Shown: in pieces, positions 1-7,926 of the stretch
Numbering within the stretch: the stretch's first letter is position 1
Layout of the letters: each line of letters begins with the position of its first letter
Assembly: GCA_020161795.1 (NCBI GenBank)
Contig: JAIUOR010000053.1
Location: forward strand, 1 to 32,261
DNA: 32,261 nt
Direction of reading: 5' to 3'
Origin: Actinomycetota bacterium
GTDB taxonomy: Bacteria; Actinomycetota; Actinomycetes; Propionibacteriales; Propionibacteriaceae
Program-made: the position numbers and the translations under genes
Notes under the pieces: generated by a model
Seen by the model: the letters and a program-made list of their open reading frames with translations, nothing else
Databases searched by the model: none
What the model was told of the DNA's origin: nothing

Positions 1-68
1 ACAGCAGCGCTGGCATGATGGCCCCCATCACCTACGAGACCACCGCCCTCAACCGAGAAGCGGCATAA
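1..68 (+). pseudogene. 3' end of an IS3-family transposase (left copy, partial)
   Basis: The reading frame entering the window encodes the last 21 residues of a transposase (SSAGMMAPITYETTALNREA then A) and stops at TAA 66-68. The right-hand copy is read further upstream and shows the preceding FYNHTRRHSSAG context. That context matches the integrase-core C-terminus of IS3-family OrfB proteins (consensus YN..RRH...G...P..YE). The rest of the gene is outside the window, so intactness cannot be judged. Assignment to the IS3 family rests on this tail only. Confidence 0.75.
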
Positions 69-98
69 GGAACCCTCCACGGTTCGGGGTGAACCTCA
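1..98 (+). mobile_element. Right end of IS3-family insertion sequence, left copy
   Basis: These 98 bp are identical, in inverted orientation, to 32121-32218. Identity stops exactly after position 98, where the left copy continues CCTGGG and the right copy continues ACCGGC. This defines the IS terminus as 5'-TGAGGTTCACCCCGAACC read inward, with the TG...CA ends usual for IS3-family elements. The flanking gene (a TadC-like frame) continues directly from the terminus, so the IS inserted into it. The other IS end and any target duplication lie outside the window. Confidence 0.85.
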
Positions 99-370
99 CC
101 TGGGACGCCTTGGCCGACCTGGGTGTGCAACAACACATCCCGGAACTGGAGCAACTGGCAGCAACCCTGCGACTGGCCGGCCAGGAAGGCGCCCAGGTGG
201 CCGCGAACCTCCGGGAACGCGCCTCCGAGCTGAGGACCGCGATCACCACCACCGACCGCGCAGAGGTCAACGCCAAGAGCGAGCGGCTGGTGCTCCCCGC
301 CTTGGTCATGGCCGGCTCCGTCGTCGGCGCCATCGTCACGCCCATGATCTACCGGCTCCTCGCCGGCTAA
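89..370 (+). pseudogene. TadC-like pilus assembly protein, 5' part removed by the IS
   Basis: The frame opens at a GTG lying inside the IS terminus, so the first three codons are IS-derived. The native sequence runs from about codon 4 to the TAA at 368-370. What remains is an alpha-helical segment (HIPELEQLAATLRLAGQEGA, then VAANLRERASELR) followed by a terminal hydrophobic helix (LVMAGSVVGAIVTPMIYRLL). That is the layout of the C-terminal part of TadC/GspF-family inner-membrane platform proteins. Full-length TadC proteins are around 300 residues, so about two thirds is missing. It lies 34 bp upstream of small pilin-like and TadE-like genes, the usual tadC position in actinobacterial Tad clusters. 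The residual peptide is unlikely to work as a platform protein, although the rest of the gene may lie beyond the IS. Confidence 0.6.
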
Positions 371-390
371 CCCCAACAATCACCCCCACA

Positions 391-397
391 AGGAGGA
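391..397 (+). promoter_or_regulatory. Strong ribosome-binding site for the pilin-like gene
   Basis: AAGGAGG lies 7 nt upstream of the ATG at 405. It is one of the strongest Shine-Dalgarno matches in the window and fixes the start of the small gene after the truncated tadC. Confidence 0.7.
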
Positions 398-404
398 CAG
401 CGAG

Positions 405-608
405 ATGCTCACTCACTGGAGTCAGAAGACCACCGCTACCGTGGTCGCCTGGACCACCGCAGCCCGCCGGCGTGCACTAGACGAACGAGGTGCGCTGCAA
501 AGCTCAGAACTCCTTGGCCTGATCGCCATCACCCTGACGATCCTGGCCGTACTCGGGGGTGCACTCGCGATTTACTTTGCGCGCCAGCAGGAAGCAATCC
601 TCAGGTAG
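405..608 (+). CDS. Small Flp-pilin-like membrane protein (67 aa)
   Basis: This short protein has a basic N-terminus (residues 1-28), then RGALQSSELLG, and a single hydrophobic helix at about residues 38-60. A glycine followed five or six residues later by a glutamate, just before a hydrophobic helix, is the form of a type IVb (Flp/TadE) prepilin cleavage site. Its place between the tadC remnant and three TadE-like genes is where actinobacterial Tad clusters usually carry the Flp pilin or DUF4244 gene. I infer it is the major pilin or a pilin analogue, matured by an A24 peptidase such as the one encoded at 23068-23724. The fit to canonical Flp (GxxxxEY) is not perfect, because the tyrosine is replaced by leucine. 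It ends directly against the next GTG. Confidence 0.6.
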   Translation: MLTHWSQKTTATVVAWTTAARRRALDERGALQSSELLGLIAITLTILAVLGGALAIYFARQQEAILR

Positions 609-1028
609 GTGGCAGGTATGAGAAGCCAGCCGATGGGGCTACCGCGTCGTCGGTGCGGAGGCCGACAAGGCGAGCGCGGCGCGATCGGTTCGGTCCAGGC
701 CGTGGTCGTGCTCCCGCTGGCGATGACCTGCTTCATGGCAACCGTCCAAGCCTCGCTCTACTTCTATGGACGTTCAGCGGCCATCGCTGTTGCCCATACC
801 GGCGCGGTCGCAGCAGCTACTGAGAACGGCAATCTGTCGGGATGCGAGGCTGCGTCCGCCGACCTGGCCATTCGCATTGGGGACGCACTCCAGGAGATTC
901 ACGTCTCCTGCCGGCTCAACCCAACGACCGCGACCGTAGTAGTCACCGGCCAGATCCTGAGTGTTGTACCGGGCTGGTACCCAACCGTGACGCAGACCGC
1001 GGAGGTACCAGTGGAGAGGGTCACATGA
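609..1028 (+). CDS. TadE-like pseudopilin
   Basis: The product has 139 residues: a basic leader of about 23 residues, a cleavage-site-like ERGAIGSVQ, one hydrophobic helix (VVVLPLAMTCFMATVQASLY), then a small extracytoplasmic domain with a CEAAS...SCRL cysteine pair that could form a disulphide. This is the TadE-like layout. The GTG at 609 abuts the previous stop, and an in-frame ATG at 618 is an alternative start. The 3' end overlaps the next gene by ATGA. In Tad systems such proteins are minor pseudopilins needed for fibre assembly. Confidence 0.65.
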   Translation: MAGMRSQPMGLPRRRCGGRQGERGAIGSVQAVVVLPLAMTCFMATVQASLYFYGRSAAIAVAHTGAVAAATENGNLSGCEAASADLAIRIGDALQEIHVSCRLNPTTATVVVTGQILSVVPGWYPTVTQTAEVPVERVT

Positions 1029-1486
1029 TCACGTCGAGCGTCGCCCACCGCCGGTTGTGGCGCGGTGAGCAGGGAGCCGTGCACGCGGTCGAATTGCTGT
1101 TCTGTGCACCTCTTTTGGTTGCGTTTCTCGTCCTGGTGGTGCTGGGCGGCCGGATCGCGTTCGCCCGTCAGGCGGTTCACACGGCCGCGGTGGATGCAGT
1201 CCGCGCCGCTTCTATCGCTCGCTCGGCCTCCGCTGCCGAAACGTCAGCCGAGGAGTGGGCGCAGACCAGCCTGGCCAATCAGGGCATCAACTGCGTCACG
1301 CTGGACGTGACCGTGGACACCGCCGGCTTCTCCCGCCCTGTCGGCACACCTGCGCGGGTCGCGCTGACCGTGCGGTGCGATGTCTACACCGGTGACCTGG
1401 TCCTGCCAGGAGTGCCGCTGCCCGGCAGCGTGCGTGTGGAGCAGACCACCGAGAGCGTGCTTGACACCTACAGGTCCAGGAGGTGA
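1025..1486 (+). CDS. TadE-family pilus protein
   Basis: The product has 153 residues. The start is the ATG overlapping the previous stop (ATGA at 1025-1028). A longer upstream extension of the frame would run through the preceding gene and is not believable. The leader contains EQGAVHAVELLFCAP with the expected Gly and Glu before a hydrophobic helix, then a predicted extracytoplasmic domain with cysteines in GINCVTLD and VRCDVY. The sequence FARQAVHTAAVDAVRAASIARS just after the helix is typical of TadE-like proteins, which run a long helix from membrane into periplasm. The gene overlaps the following one by 4 bp (GTGA), so translation is probably coupled. Confidence 0.75.
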   Translation: MITSSVAHRRLWRGEQGAVHAVELLFCAPLLVAFLVLVVLGGRIAFARQAVHTAAVDAVRAASIARSASAAETSAEEWAQTSLANQGINCVTLDVTVDTAGFSRPVGTPARVALTVRCDVYTGDLVLPGVPLPGSVRVEQTTESVLDTYRSRR

Positions 1487-1917
1487 CCACCGTGAGACAG
1501 CTGCGTGACGAAAAGGGCGCGGTCGTGGCGGTCTGGACGATCGGCATCGCCACCCTGATCACCGCAGTCCTCGGCATCGCCGTGGACCTGTCCGGCCTGG
1601 TGCACGCCAAGCAGTCGGCCGGTGACCTGGCCGCCCAGGCCGCCCGCTACGCCGGCCAGCAGATCAACACCGGCGTCTTCATGAACTCCGGCCGCGTCGA
1701 GGTCCAGGCCAGACGAGCGAAAGCCGCCGCCGTGGAGTACCTCGAGGCCGCCGGAATGACCGGCACCGCAACCGTGGAAGGCGGCACCACCCTGGTGGTG
1801 ACCTCCCGACTCAGCTGGACCCCCACCTTCCTCGGCACCCTTGGCATCGGCCCACTCGAAGTGACTGCAACCGCCACTGCACGCGTAGTACGAGCACACG
1901 ACGGAGAGGAGGAATGA
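1483..1917 (+). CDS. TadG/TadE-like pilus assembly protein (Flp pilus, putative)
   Basis: The product has 144 residues. It carries EKGAVVAVWTIGIATLITAV, an N-terminal hydrophobic segment preceded by KGA, followed by VDLSGLVHAKQSAGDLAAQAARYAGQQ. That is the pattern seen at the start of actinobacterial TadG-like proteins (secretion/DUF2134-like). The rest is a small Ala/Thr-rich extracytoplasmic domain. GTG 1483 overlaps the upstream stop, and GTG 1492 is an alternative. It is the last member of the pilus module and overlaps the LysM-BTAD gene, so all five genes are probably one transcript. Confidence 0.65.
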   Translation: MTTVRQLRDEKGAVVAVWTIGIATLITAVLGIAVDLSGLVHAKQSAGDLAAQAARYAGQQINTGVFMNSGRVEVQARRAKAAAVEYLEAAGMTGTATVEGGTTLVVTSRLSWTPTFLGTLGIGPLEVTATATARVVRAHDGEEE

Positions 1918-4895
1918 TGGCACGACGGCTCAAGGGGCTTGCAGCCGCAGTGAGTCTGGCGGCAATCGTCGCCGGACTGCCGCTGCTGCTCATCGCCACC
2001 CACAACATGGGTGCACCCCGCCTGGGATGGACACCGGCTGGCCTGTGGAACATGCTCGTTTCGCCCGACGACGGCACCCTGTTCGTCACCGGACTGAAGG
2101 TCGCCGGCTGGGTGTCCTGGGGGATCCTCAGCTTCGCGATCGGGCTGGACCTCTCCAGCCGTAGCCGCCATGTGCCGGTCCCGCAGATCCGAGGCCTCGC
2201 CCTTCCCCAGAACATCGCCCGCACCCTTGTGATGGCCACTATAGCTGGCTTCCTCGTGACCACCTCTCTAGCTATCGTCCCCGCACTCGGTGCGCCAGCA
2301 ACCGCTCCCGCCCACACCACCAGCGCACCAGACAGCCCGCAGAAGCCCTCACCCGACCGTCCCACCAAGAAACACCGCGGTGCCGAGAACTACGAGACGG
2401 TCACGGTACGCAAGGGCGACACCCTATCCGGTATCGCGTTGCGAAAGATGGGCGACGGCCACGCCTACCCGAAGATCTTCGAAGCCTCGAAGGACATAGT
2501 TCAGGACGGCGGCCGTACCATCACCGACCCAGACCTGATCTGGCCTGGGGACATAGTCAGGGTCCCGACCTCGAAGGCGGGTGACAAGCCGGCCAACTCG
2601 AAGCCAGCCAAGAAGCCGGCCGCTGCCGGCGACGCCACACCAAGCGCCAAGCCAACTGCTCCCACGCCGACCGCGACAGCCAGTGCCACGCCGGCGGCGG
2701 CCACTCCGACCACAGAACAGCCTGCGCCCGCGCAGACGGATGACCAGTTCGACAGCGAGACGGATGAGCACGCCCCAGCCTGGCAACTGACCGGCTTCGC
2801 AGGTGCCGGTGCTCTCCTGGCCGGCAGCATGTGGCTCCTGCTGCGCAGACGGCGCCGCGCACAACTCCGCGCGCGCCGTCCGGGACGCATGATCGCCACA
2901 CCGCCTGCCGTACTCGCCCCGGTCGAGAAGACCCTCAGTCACTGCGGCGGCCCTACCGCGGAACTCATCGCCAACGCCGATGAGGCTCTGCGACGGTTGG
3001 CCAACTTCGCCGCCGAGCGGGGCACGCCCGCGCCTTCGCTCGCCGGGGTCGACCTCACCCCCGACGCCCTGCGGCTACGACTCCTCACGCCCGTCCAGCT
3101 CCCACCACCGTGGCAAGCCACTGACGACCCGTGCCAGTGGACTATCGCCACCGGCGACATCACTGAAATCGGACCCTTCGACGAAGACAGCCCTCCACCG
3201 TGGCCACAACTCGCCACCATCGGTATGGACGACGCCGGCAGCTGGCGCCTGTTGAACCTGGAGACTCTCGGTGTCGTGTCCCTCACAGGACCGTCCGCGT
3301 TTGCCATCGACCTGGCGCGCTACATCGTCGCTGAACTGGCGGTCGCCCCCTGGGCACGAGATCTCCAAATCGACTGCGTGGGCGTCTGCAACGAGCTGAT
3401 CAGGCTGAACCCCGCGCGCCTGCGCTACCTCGAACCCACCGACCCGATCAATGCCAGCTTGGCAGCCGCGGTCGATACCGTTGATCGCCTGGATTCCTCC
3501 GGCATCGAGCGAGTTGACGCCGCCAGGGTCGATGACTCCTTCGATGATCTGTGGGAGTCGCGCATCCTGATCGCCGATAGCCATCGCCGGCCGGCCGACC
3601 TCGACGTGCTCACCGATCTCATCGTCCAGCGTCCTGGCGGCACTGCAACCACGGTGGTGCTGATCGGAGCGGACGAGGCGCCGACCGGCGTTGAGATCAA
3701 GCTTGACAGCGCTGGCCGCGTTCTGGTCCCCAGCCTCGACCTGGACATCGTCGTCACCGGGATCACCCACGACGAAGCCCGCGGCAGCGTCGACGTCCTG
3801 GTAGCCGGCGATACCCTCGATGACACAGAAATGCCTGTCGAGGAGGATCCGGCCGAGCCCTGGCAGGCGCTGTGCAACGATGCCGGCCAGCTCCGTGACA
3901 CGTTCACCGTCCCCCGGGTCGACGAAGCCGGGGAGTCCACTACCACCCTGCTGTCGGCGTCTGACGACCGGTACCTGGAGGTCACTGCCAACACCGTCGA
4001 AGACCTCGCCACGCTGGCTCCACTCATTCCCGCCGCCGTCCGGCAACTCGCCGAAGACACCGACCCGACCCTGGATGGCGACCTTCAGCAGTGGCGCGCC
4101 GAGAGTTGCGACCGCCCTAGACTCACCGTGCTAGGGCCGATGCGGTTGCGAGTCGGACGCACCGGCGACCCAGCCAAGGTCGCCCGACGATTGCCGTACT
4201 ACACGGAGTTCATCGCCTACCTCGCCAGCCGCAGCGGTGCGACGACCCAAGAGGTCGCAACCGCCCTCGGGATAGCTGAGCTGCGCGTCCGCAAGGACGC
4301 TTCGGTCGCCCGGGCCTGGCTAGGCACGAACCTGCGCACTGGCGAGCCCTTCCTGCCCGAGGCAACCCGCAGTGCTGAAGCTGTCCGACGTGGAGTTGGG
4401 CTCTACCTTGTCGAGGACCTGCTGGTCGACGCCCACCTCTTCCGTCGTCTCCGCCTGCGTGCCGAAGCCCGCGGAAGCGAAGGACTACCCGACCTCCTAG
4501 CCGCGCTACAACTCGTCACTGGCACTCCCTACGACGGACTGCTGTCCGGGGGCCGTCCCTGGCTGACCGATACCCGACCCGACCAGACCCTGCTTTGTGC
4601 CATCGTCGACGTCGCACATCTAGTCACCACCGTCACCCTCGAAGCCGGTAACACACGACAGGCCAGAGCAGCAGCCGAGCTTGCGATGCTGGTGGCTCCA
4701 GATGAGTCGACGCCCGCACTCGACCTTGCCGCCGTCGCGGCGCGCGAGGGTAGACACGACGAAGCAGTAGCCCTCGCCAGATCGGTGGTCGATTGGCGTG
4801 ACGGGAGCGGCGACGCACCGGTCGAGGTGCCGAGCCGTGCTGAGCGGATCCTGCGTGCGCATCGCTGGCTTGAGCCAAAGACGCGCGCCAGCTAA
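1914..4895 (+). CDS. Large membrane protein with LysM and BTAD domains
   Basis: The product has 993 residues. Hydrophobic segments lie near residues 9-29, 58-78 and 103-125. A LysM peptidoglycan-binding domain follows (about 160-218: VRKGDTLSGIALRKMGDG ... WPGDIVRVP), then a Pro/Ala/Thr-rich linker (220-285), a further transmembrane helix at 292-310 ended by RRRRR, and a long cytoplasmic part. The last 260 residues (from LTVLGPMRLRVG) look like a winged-helix region plus a bacterial transcriptional activator (BTAD) repeat domain. Proteins of this architecture occur beside Tad loci in Streptomyces-like actinobacteria. The topology suggests a wall-sensing outer part linked to a cytoplasmic regulatory or scaffold part. 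AGGAGG sits 1 nt before ATG 1914 and 4 nt before ATG 1917, so the second methionine may be the true start. Confidence 0.8.
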   Translation: MMARRLKGLAAAVSLAAIVAGLPLLLIATHNMGAPRLGWTPAGLWNMLVSPDDGTLFVTGLKVAGWVSWGILSFAIGLDLSSRSRHVPVPQIRGLALPQNIARTLVMATIAGFLVTTSLAIVPALGAPATAPAHTTSAPDSPQKPSPDRPTKKHRGAENYETVTVRKGDTLSGIALRKMGDGHAYPKIFEASKDIVQDGGRTITDPDLIWPGDIVRVPTSKAGDKPANSKPAKKPAAAGDATPSAKPTAPTPTATASATPAAATPTTEQPAPAQTDDQFDSETDEHAPAWQLTGFAGAGALLAGSMWLLLRRRRRAQLRARRPGRMIATPPAVLAPVEKTLSHCGGPTAELIANADEALRRLANFAAERGTPAPSLAGVDLTPDALRLRLLTPVQLPPPWQATDDPCQWTIATGDITEIGPFDEDSPPPWPQLATIGMDDAGSWRLLNLETLGVVSLTGPSAFAIDLARYIVAELAVAPWARDLQIDCVGVCNELIRLNPARLRYLEPTDPINASLAAAVDTVDRLDSSGIERVDAARVDDSFDDLWESRILIADSHRRPADLDVLTDLIVQRPGGTATTVVLIGADEAPTGVEIKLDSAGRVLVPSLDLDIVVTGITHDEARGSVDVLVAGDTLDDTEMPVEEDPAEPWQALCNDAGQLRDTFTVPRVDEAGESTTTLLSASDDRYLEVTANTVEDLATLAPLIPAAVRQLAEDTDPTLDGDLQQWRAESCDRPRLTVLGPMRLRVGRTGDPAKVARRLPYYTEFIAYLASRSGATTQEVATALGIAELRVRKDASVARAWLGTNLRTGEPFLPEATRSAEAVRRGVGLYLVEDLLVDAHLFRRLRLRAEARGSEGLPDLLAALQLVTGTPYDGLLSGGRPWLTDTRPDQTLLCAIVDVAHLVTTVTLEAGNTRQARAAAELAMLVAPDESTPALDLAAVAAREGRHDEAVALARSVVDWRDGSGDAPVEVPSRAERILRAHRWLEPKTRAS

Positions 4896-5023
4896 AGCGA
4901 TATGCAGGGGTCCACGACCTGGCTCGAGACGAGTTCCTTCGGCGTGTTGCTGCTGCTGTGAGGCACATGGTGCGAGGACTAGGGTGAGGCTGGTCGGCAA
5001 GTCGTCGACCGTGAGGAACGCGC
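4896..5023. other. Intergenic spacer at the start of the cargo region
   Basis: These 128 bp separate the pilus module from the nuclease gene. I see no reading frame worth calling and no clear terminator. GAGG at 5013-5016, 7 nt before the GTG at 5024, is the probable ribosome site of the next gene. A promoter is expected here because the base composition changes, but no convincing -10/-35 pair is visible. Confidence 0.5.
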
Positions 5024-7393
5024 GTGGGAAGTCAGATTACGGTGGCACAGAGACTTCTAGACGACAGTCTGCTCAATGGTCCGCACGAGGTGACGATCGC
5101 GCTGCATCCGCGCTCGGTGGCTCGATGTGTGGCTAACTCAACCATCGGCTTTGAGACCATCGGGTACTTGTGTCACGCCTGGGGCGGTGCCGGAAACCCG
5201 CTGTTGCCGCTCAGTGGCAGTGGCATCCCCGCCTACTACGTGGACCCTCTACTTCGCTCGGAAGTCCACGGGTACACGGCGGAGCCGCCAGTCGATCTTC
5301 GCCTGCCGTACTTCGAGTCGTTGGCTGTCTGGGACTATCCGGCCGCCCTCATCGCCGCCCACTCGCCGCGGGAGCACCTACGGACACTGGAGGTTATCGA
5401 ACTCGGTGAGAATGACCCGTGGCGACTAGCCTATGCCGGAACCTTGGGCTGGATGCCCACAGCTGTTCCTGACGAACTCTGTGAGAGCGCGAGTATCAGA
5501 CATCTCGACGTCACCGAAGTGATTGATGTCGAGAAGCGCACGGTCGTCGGAAACCTAGAAGATCTCATCGAGCGGGTACTCGATCCCACCAAGATCACGC
5601 CGCGACAGTTCAGCACCCTATATCTGGCCTCGGGTCGTCAACCTAATGCCGGTTTGCTGGGAGGCAAAGAGATACTGCCATCACCATGGAGAGTGGCCGA
5701 ACAGGCAGGTCCGAACATCGTCGTCGCGATGAGCCGAGGATCGGTCACGGATCTCGCCTTGCTGTGGTACCTACGCGCCACTTGGGGGGACCGGGGGGCG
5801 CTCCCGATTGGGGTGCCAGCCGAAGCGCTCGATGAGCCTGCGCTACGCCGACTGCAAACACCGGGGATCTCGCAACCCTTCGGCCTCAAGGGCGGACCAC
5901 TCCATCTCGTCAGCGCGTCTCTGTCCATCAAGCAGGTCGAACAACTCGCTTCCCTCCTTCCGTCCGGGGTGGCGGCAACCCCCGGGCAACTGGTCGGTCC
6001 AGTTCGGGCTCCCCACCGGCCGTCCTCGTCGATCGCGTACTGGAGCAACGGCCGCGCCAGGATCAACCCGCTGGCACCCTCAGACCACGAGGTCCTGAGC
6101 GCCGCCAGCTACCGGCCACCATCCCTGGTGCTGTCCGCCGCCGTGGTGGACTCGCCCGTCCCGAGTGTCGGAACGCTCCGAAACCGCCTGGGTGAGGGGT
6201 TCGAGTGTGGGTCCGTTCAGCTTGCGGCGTCGCCATGGCGGGGGCGCAGAACGGTCGACGTTGTGTGGCCAGCGCCTTGGACAGTCCTCGCTGCGGCAGC
6301 GCTCGAACGCGGACTGGAGATACGAGAATCTCAACCAGGCCGTGCCGCGATGGCGCTGTTCAGAGCGCTCGGTCGGCTCGACGAGGCCTACTACCTCTCG
6401 AATGCGAAGTTGATTGCGCTTCTCTACCGACTTGGGGAACGCAGCGGTATGTCCTGGTGGAAGGCGCGGTGGAGCAGAGTTGAGAAGCAGCTGCGGCGAG
6501 ACGGTATGTCGGAGGACGACATCTCGCGTCTTGCAGATAGCACGGGTCGCGACGATCCCGGAGTTGCTCCACCCAACGAAGGACGACAGCTTCCTTACAC
6601 AGACTTCAAGGGCTGTATCGGAACACCATCGGCGACGAAAGCCTGGCTAGAGTGGGCAACGGACAGGGGGGTCATCGTCAAGGGAGTCGAACTTGAGTGT
6701 CCATCCTGCAAGGTCCCGTTCTGGCTGCCGACCAAGGACATGGCTCCACCTCACACCTGCCCCGGATGCACCACGACTGTGGACCATTCCTTCAGTCCGG
6801 ACATCATCCGCTTCAAGTACCGCATTGGTGAGGTCCTTCGCCGCTGTCTTGAGGTGGATGCTCTGGGACATGTGCTCGCACTCCGATGGCTAGTGCAGTT
6901 GCTCGATGACTACGGGCTTGTCGGCGCCCACCCGGGTGTGGAGTTCCTAAGAGACGGCAGAGTCGTGGCTGAAGCAGATGTCGTGCTGCTGTTCCACGAC
7001 GGCTCCCTGGTTCCGGTAGAAGTTAAGCGGCGAGCGCGCGCGTTCGATGATCGAGCCGCGCAGCAGCTCGAGAACATATCCGCGTTGCTGGAGGCCAAAT
7101 GGGACGCGGTGTGCATACTGGAACCTGAGGGCGAATGCGGTTCGGTCACAACCTACAAGCGGGCGCTTCCGGACAGGCCAAGGTTCCTGCTCACGCTGGA
7201 TCATCTGGAGATCGACTTCCCCGTCTGGAGTCTTGGCTCCGACCCCTTCGAACTCGCTGGCCAGCGACGCACAAGCTCAGACGGGCACGCCCAATGGCAG
7301 CGCGATGTCGAGATGATCAACAAGATGCCAAAGGACCCCGTGGCCTTCATCCTGGACGAGTGGGCCCAGAAGGAAAAGCGACCCAACAGCTAG
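5024..7393 (+). CDS. Uncharacterised protein with zinc ribbon and PD-(D/E)xK nuclease-like domain
   Basis: The product has 789 residues. The first 550 match nothing I recognise: mixed alpha/beta, no membrane segment, no Walker A motif. A zinc ribbon follows (C559-x2-C562-x16-C579-x2-C582). Then comes a restriction-endonuclease-like core: D652 in EADVVLLF, a turn, and E666-V-K668 in VPVEVKRRA. This is the D-x(13)-ExK active-site arrangement of PD-(D/E)xK nucleases, and a downstream helix carries QQLEN. The predicted role is Mg-dependent DNA cleavage guided by the unknown N-terminus. As a single large gene of lower GC between two transfer modules, closed by a strong hairpin, it is most likely cargo. 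Phage defence is a reasonable inference but is not shown. GTG 5024 has GAGG at a good distance, and GTG 5042 is an alternative start. Confidence 0.7.
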   Translation: MGSQITVAQRLLDDSLLNGPHEVTIALHPRSVARCVANSTIGFETIGYLCHAWGGAGNPLLPLSGSGIPAYYVDPLLRSEVHGYTAEPPVDLRLPYFESLAVWDYPAALIAAHSPREHLRTLEVIELGENDPWRLAYAGTLGWMPTAVPDELCESASIRHLDVTEVIDVEKRTVVGNLEDLIERVLDPTKITPRQFSTLYLASGRQPNAGLLGGKEILPSPWRVAEQAGPNIVVAMSRGSVTDLALLWYLRATWGDRGALPIGVPAEALDEPALRRLQTPGISQPFGLKGGPLHLVSASLSIKQVEQLASLLPSGVAATPGQLVGPVRAPHRPSSSIAYWSNGRARINPLAPSDHEVLSAASYRPPSLVLSAAVVDSPVPSVGTLRNRLGEGFECGSVQLAASPWRGRRTVDVVWPAPWTVLAAAALERGLEIRESQPGRAAMALFRALGRLDEAYYLSNAKLIALLYRLGERSGMSWWKARWSRVEKQLRRDGMSEDDISRLADSTGRDDPGVAPPNEGRQLPYTDFKGCIGTPSATKAWLEWATDRGVIVKGVELECPSCKVPFWLPTKDMAPPHTCPGCTTTVDHSFSPDIIRFKYRIGEVLRRCLEVDALGHVLALRWLVQLLDDYGLVGAHPGVEFLRDGRVVAEADVVLLFHDGSLVPVEVKRRARAFDDRAAQQLENISALLEAKWDAVCILEPEGECGSVTTYKRALPDRPRFLLTLDHLEIDFPVWSLGSDPFELAGQRRTSSDGHAQWQRDVEMINKMPKDPVAFILDEWAQKEKRPNS

Positions 7394-7394
7394 C

Positions 7395-7429
7395 GGTCGC
7401 TGCACAGCGCTTCTGTAGGAGCAGCGACC
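7395..7429. terminator. Strong hairpin terminator after the nuclease gene
   Basis: GGTCGCTGC (7395-7403) pairs perfectly with GCAGCGACC (7421-7429). Inside it, ACAG (7404-7407) pairs with CTGT (7413-7416), giving a 13-bp stem broken by a 4-nt bulge (AGGA) around a short loop. It begins 2 nt after the nuclease stop codon. There is no T-tract, which is common for actinobacterial terminators. It could also stop transcription arriving leftward from the gene at 7577-7894. Confidence 0.75.
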
Positions 7430-7576
7430 ACACAAGCCATGTGCGTGGCAACTCGGCTTCGTATCCGCGCTGAAGGGCGAGGGGCGACGTCAGCCGGGAT
7501 GTGCCTGCGGCTCAGTCGGGTTGGCGACTGGTTGCGCTCCGGGACGTGGGTGGGCCGTCGGTCCAACTCCGATCAG

Positions 7577-7894
7577 TCACCCCGGGATCCAAGAGATCGA
7601 CCGGCTGGTCGTCGGGTTGGCATTGAAGTCCGCGACTGCGTTGGCTCGCTCATCGAAGTCACAGCTTGCCCCGAGGGAGCAGTGCTTCCCTGTGCTCGGA
7701 TGCACGCCAAGTGCGACGTAAAGGGGTGGCCGGGCGCCGTCCGTATGGTGCTCGTCTATCCAGCCAACGACGCGCCACCCGGTCGCCGCGCTGCCGCAGG
7801 TGACCTCCCATCGCCTAGCCTGCGCTGTCTCTTTCGCGGATGGCAGCAGGCGGACTGACACGATAGCCAGCTGATCGGGGCTGACTGGCGGCAT
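7577..7894 (-). CDS. Small LexA-controlled protein of unknown function (105 aa)
   Basis: The product has 105 residues with no recognised family, no membrane helix and ordinary soluble composition (for example RRWEVTC, GWRVVGWIDEHH, YVALGVHPSTGKH, DFDERANAVADF). I call it real for three reasons. The amino-acid composition is not that of a GC-rich shadow frame. A ribosome site AGGTGAGG lies 4-5 nt before the ATG on this strand. A near-consensus promoter with a perfect SOS box sits immediately upstream. It reads toward the nuclease gene and converges on the hairpin at 7395-7429. Its expression should rise when DNA damage inactivates LexA. Function is unknown; a role in triggering transfer or protecting the host is speculation. 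Confidence 0.6.
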   Translation of the reverse strand: MPPVSPDQLAIVSVRLLPSAKETAQARRWEVTCGSAATGWRVVGWIDEHHTDGARPPLYVALGVHPSTGKHCSLGASCDFDERANAVADFNANPTTSRSISWIPG

Positions 7895-7910
7895 AGATCC
7901 TCACCTACTC

Positions 7911-7926
7911 TCGAACGTATGTTCGA
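7911..7926. promoter_or_regulatory. LexA-binding site (SOS box)
   Basis: TCGAACGTATGTTCGA has perfect 6-bp inverted arms, TCGAAC and GTTCGA, around 4 nt. This matches the mycobacterial/Gram-positive SOS box consensus (GAAC-N4-GTTC core). It overlaps the -10 element and the expected transcription start of the leftward promoter, so bound LexA would block that promoter. Confidence 0.85.

Noticed and set aside
1-98. The two IS ends as one IS copy joining a circular element
   Set aside because: Both visible ends are the same transposase 3' end in inverted orientation. A single copy would show one left and one right end.
3075-4046. Leftward frame of 323 codons opposite the LysM-BTAD gene
   Set aside because: It is antisense to a gene with clear domains; composition is a high-GC shadow and there are no upstream signals.
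7439-7858. Rightward frame of 139 codons after the nuclease gene
   Set aside because: It overlaps the LexA-controlled leftward gene, has Arg/Cys-rich composition and no ribosome site; the leftward gene has far better signals.
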